64,000 bases of DNA from Vesta saturnalis (taxonomy: Eukaryota; Arthropoda; Insecta; Coleoptera; Lampyridae), in NCBI GenBank assembly GCA_036346205.1, contig JARFJB010001980.1:69501-133500 (forward strand), read 5' to 3'. The position numbers and the translations under genes are program-made. A model generated the notes under the pieces. It made no database searches. It was given only the letters and a program-made list of their open reading frames with translations, and was not told the DNA's origin. Shown piece by piece: positions 62,277 to 64,000 of this stretch (the first letter of the stretch is position 1; the number at the start of each line of letters is the position of its first letter).

Positions 62277-64000
62277 GTGAGGCATCTAAGCTCCGTCGGT
62301 TTGTATACAAAAAATGGTAAAATTCATTAGGAGCACGTTTTAAAATTATTTTCGAATATGTAGGGTGGTCCATAAAAATTTTACGCATCAAAGTTATGAA
62401 AATTTAAATGGAACACTCTATATATGATGGCATATTTCGATTCCGTGGACTAAATAAAGGTCACTCACTGTTATAGTCCCTATAGCTAACTCCACCTCTT
62501 GTCGAGATATTTCATTATTTGTGAGAATGTAGATCGAAATTCTAAAGAACTTTCTGTTTTATCTACTCGAGGATTTTTTTTCAAATGTTTTTCATTGTTT
62601 ACTGAAAGCATCAAACTTTAAAATCCACCGAAGTTATTATCACAAATTTATACTGGGTGTATAAAAACTCACTTACTATTTGACCAACATTAAATCCAAT
62701 TAACTTCCTTGTTTTAAATGGAACACCCCATATTTATCACCATATTTTTATGCTAATTTTAATTCCCTACAAAACTGTATTAGGGTTCCCTATACCTATC
62801 TCTTACAGATTTTTTGTAATTTAGGATTTTCCATTCCAATAATAATTTCATGCAATTTGTTCTTGAAAAGCAGGCTTTAACGGCCTTACTGTCACATAAA
62901 ATAAACGAATTTATTGAAAGTCATAGTTCGTGTTAAAGTTAAATCATTTTAGCAAATCAAATTTGAGAATAAGTTTTATTAGGTGGGTACCTACTACTTA
63001 AAATGGCTGCTATTCTCGAATTGAAAAGTGCGACAAGATCTTAGTAATTGGGAAATGCAATGATAATTGCTTGCTAGCATCTAGGGTTTACGCACAAATG
63101 TATGACAGGCGTTCATTAGAAAAATTATTGCAAGTTTTTCGAAGCACTGGAAGTGTATCATACAAGACACGACAAAAGCAAAGGCCGGTTACGGGTAACG
63201 AAGAGAATAATTTTGCCGTTATGGAATATCTGGTAGAAAATCCACTTACCAGTCAGCGGAGAATAAGTGAAGAATTTGAGATAAGTCAGCGGAACGTTGG
63301 AAGGATAATGAAGAAGAATAAGTTTTATCCATATCACATTCAATTACACCAAGAACTTTTAGAAGTGGATTAAGATCGAAGGCTTGTATTTTATTTATGG
63401 GTTTTAGAAAAATTTGGTGATAATGAAAATTTCTTTGATTTTGTGCTTTTTTCGGACGAATCAACGTTCCACAGTAACGGTTTAGTAAATAGACATAACT
63501 TTCATTATTATAGTGACGAGAATCCTAATTTTTTTAGAACTCTCGATAGGCAACACAGATGGTCCGTAAATGTGTAGGGTGGTATAATGGGAACACATCT
63601 AGTAGGTCCGTTTTTTTTAATGGCAATTTGAACGGTGATATGTTTCTCGCATTTTTAAGAGGAAATTTGCCTGTTCTTATGGAACACATTCCGCTTGATA
63701 TTCGGCAGGAAATGTGGTTGCAATTAGACGGAGCGCCGGCGCATCTTCATGCTAATTTTAGGGACGAATTGGACAGGCAATTTCCCAACAGGTGGATAGG
63801 GCGCGGCGGCCCACAAAATTGGCCGGCAAGATCCCCTGATTTAACTAGTCCTGATTTTTTCTTGTGGGGATACATCAAAAATATAGTCTACCATACACCA
63901 CCAATCACACCCGACAACATGAAGGAGCGAATCAGAACAGCTTTTAATTTTAACTCCAAGCATGTTGAGAAAAGTGAAGGACTCTTTCCTAGAGAGAGAG
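62274..64000 (+). mobile_element. Second DD41D mariner-like transposon, cut by window end
   Basis: Begins at 62274 with CAGGTGAGGCATCTAAGC directly after the TA array. The subterminal region repeats the word TTAAATGGAACAC (about 62404 and 62718), similar to TTTAAATGGCACAC in the neighbouring element, which marks related families. A transposase pseudogene starts at about 63004 and is still open at the window edge, so the right inverted repeat is not visible. The left end shows no sequence identity to the neighbour's end beyond the first few bases. Confidence 0.75.
63004..64000 (+). pseudogene. DD41D mariner-like transposase, frameshifted and truncated by window
   Basis: The likely start ATG at 63004 is followed by a 1-nt frame change. 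The frame then reads SRIEKCDKILVIGKCNDNCL and YAQMYDRRSLEKLLQVF (the HTH domain, a little shortened), and SQRRISEEFEISQRNVGRIM (second HTH). TAA at 63371-63373 and TAG at 63575-63577 (in a NVWGG-type motif, so probably a former Trp codon) interrupt it, and a run of eight T at 63611-63618 marks a further frameshift. Catalytic residues are preserved: Asp at 63455 (LFSDESTF), Asp at 63727 (QLDGAPAH) and Asp at 63853 (SPDFFLWGY), with 41 residues between the last two. It is inactive in this copy. Confidence 0.8.

Overview
This window is AT-rich nuclear DNA from an arthropod, almost certainly an insect. The evidence is the mix of transposable elements: mariner-like elements with a 41-residue spacing between the last two catalytic aspartates, CR1-like and Jockey-like LINEs, a Penelope-like element, a Ty3/gypsy element with a tRNA-Lys-type primer site, and foldback-like elements. 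Long (TA)n, (ACACACGC)n and (ACACACAG)n microsatellites fit this. The order (beetle, bug or other) cannot be fixed from the sequence. I could not identify a host gene with confidence. The window is an accessory, repeat-dominated region in which nearly every recognisable coding stretch is a broken transposon gene.

Layout: 1-640 holds the RT of a broken LINE. 901-1657 is a GC-rich inverted-repeat element. 4270-4760 is a GC-richer remnant with a hairpin. 5106-5786 is an octamer microsatellite. 5824-7494 is a dead mariner-like element, and 8019-8921 is a MITE with about 310 bp inverted repeats and TA target duplication. 9902-16644 is a complete-ended gypsy element on the minus strand (4-bp target duplication ATTT, about 2 kb LTRs). 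It has lost the RT, RNase H and integrase core but keeps gag, protease and the integrase tail.

The centrepiece is 20791-34898, a 14.1 kb near-palindromic element flanked on both sides by the same 8-bp word (TTCCCTTA). Its two 6.4 kb arms carry subterminal repeats, a block of about 2.6 kb of tandem repeats, and three short ORFs per arm (80, 101-114 and 56 codons). Their products resemble nothing I know. No recognisable transposase is present. I consider this the best candidate for an undescribed system.

Further right: a Penelope-like element faces an inverted fragment of the same family (38640-40790). A CR1-like LINE with a large intact RT frame lies at 41950-45126. A tyrosine-recombinase relic is at 47398-48120. 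A second foldback-like element (48427-53834) has arrays of a roughly 130-bp repeat pointing toward each other and a nested MITE. A dead Jockey relic (55321-56673) meets an inverted Jockey fragment and a 0.9 kb octamer microsatellite. Finally, two DD41D mariner-like elements sit in what looks like one TA microsatellite (60353-62223 and 62274 to beyond the window end). Both transposases are interrupted.

The stretches between these elements are AT-rich and show no supportable gene.
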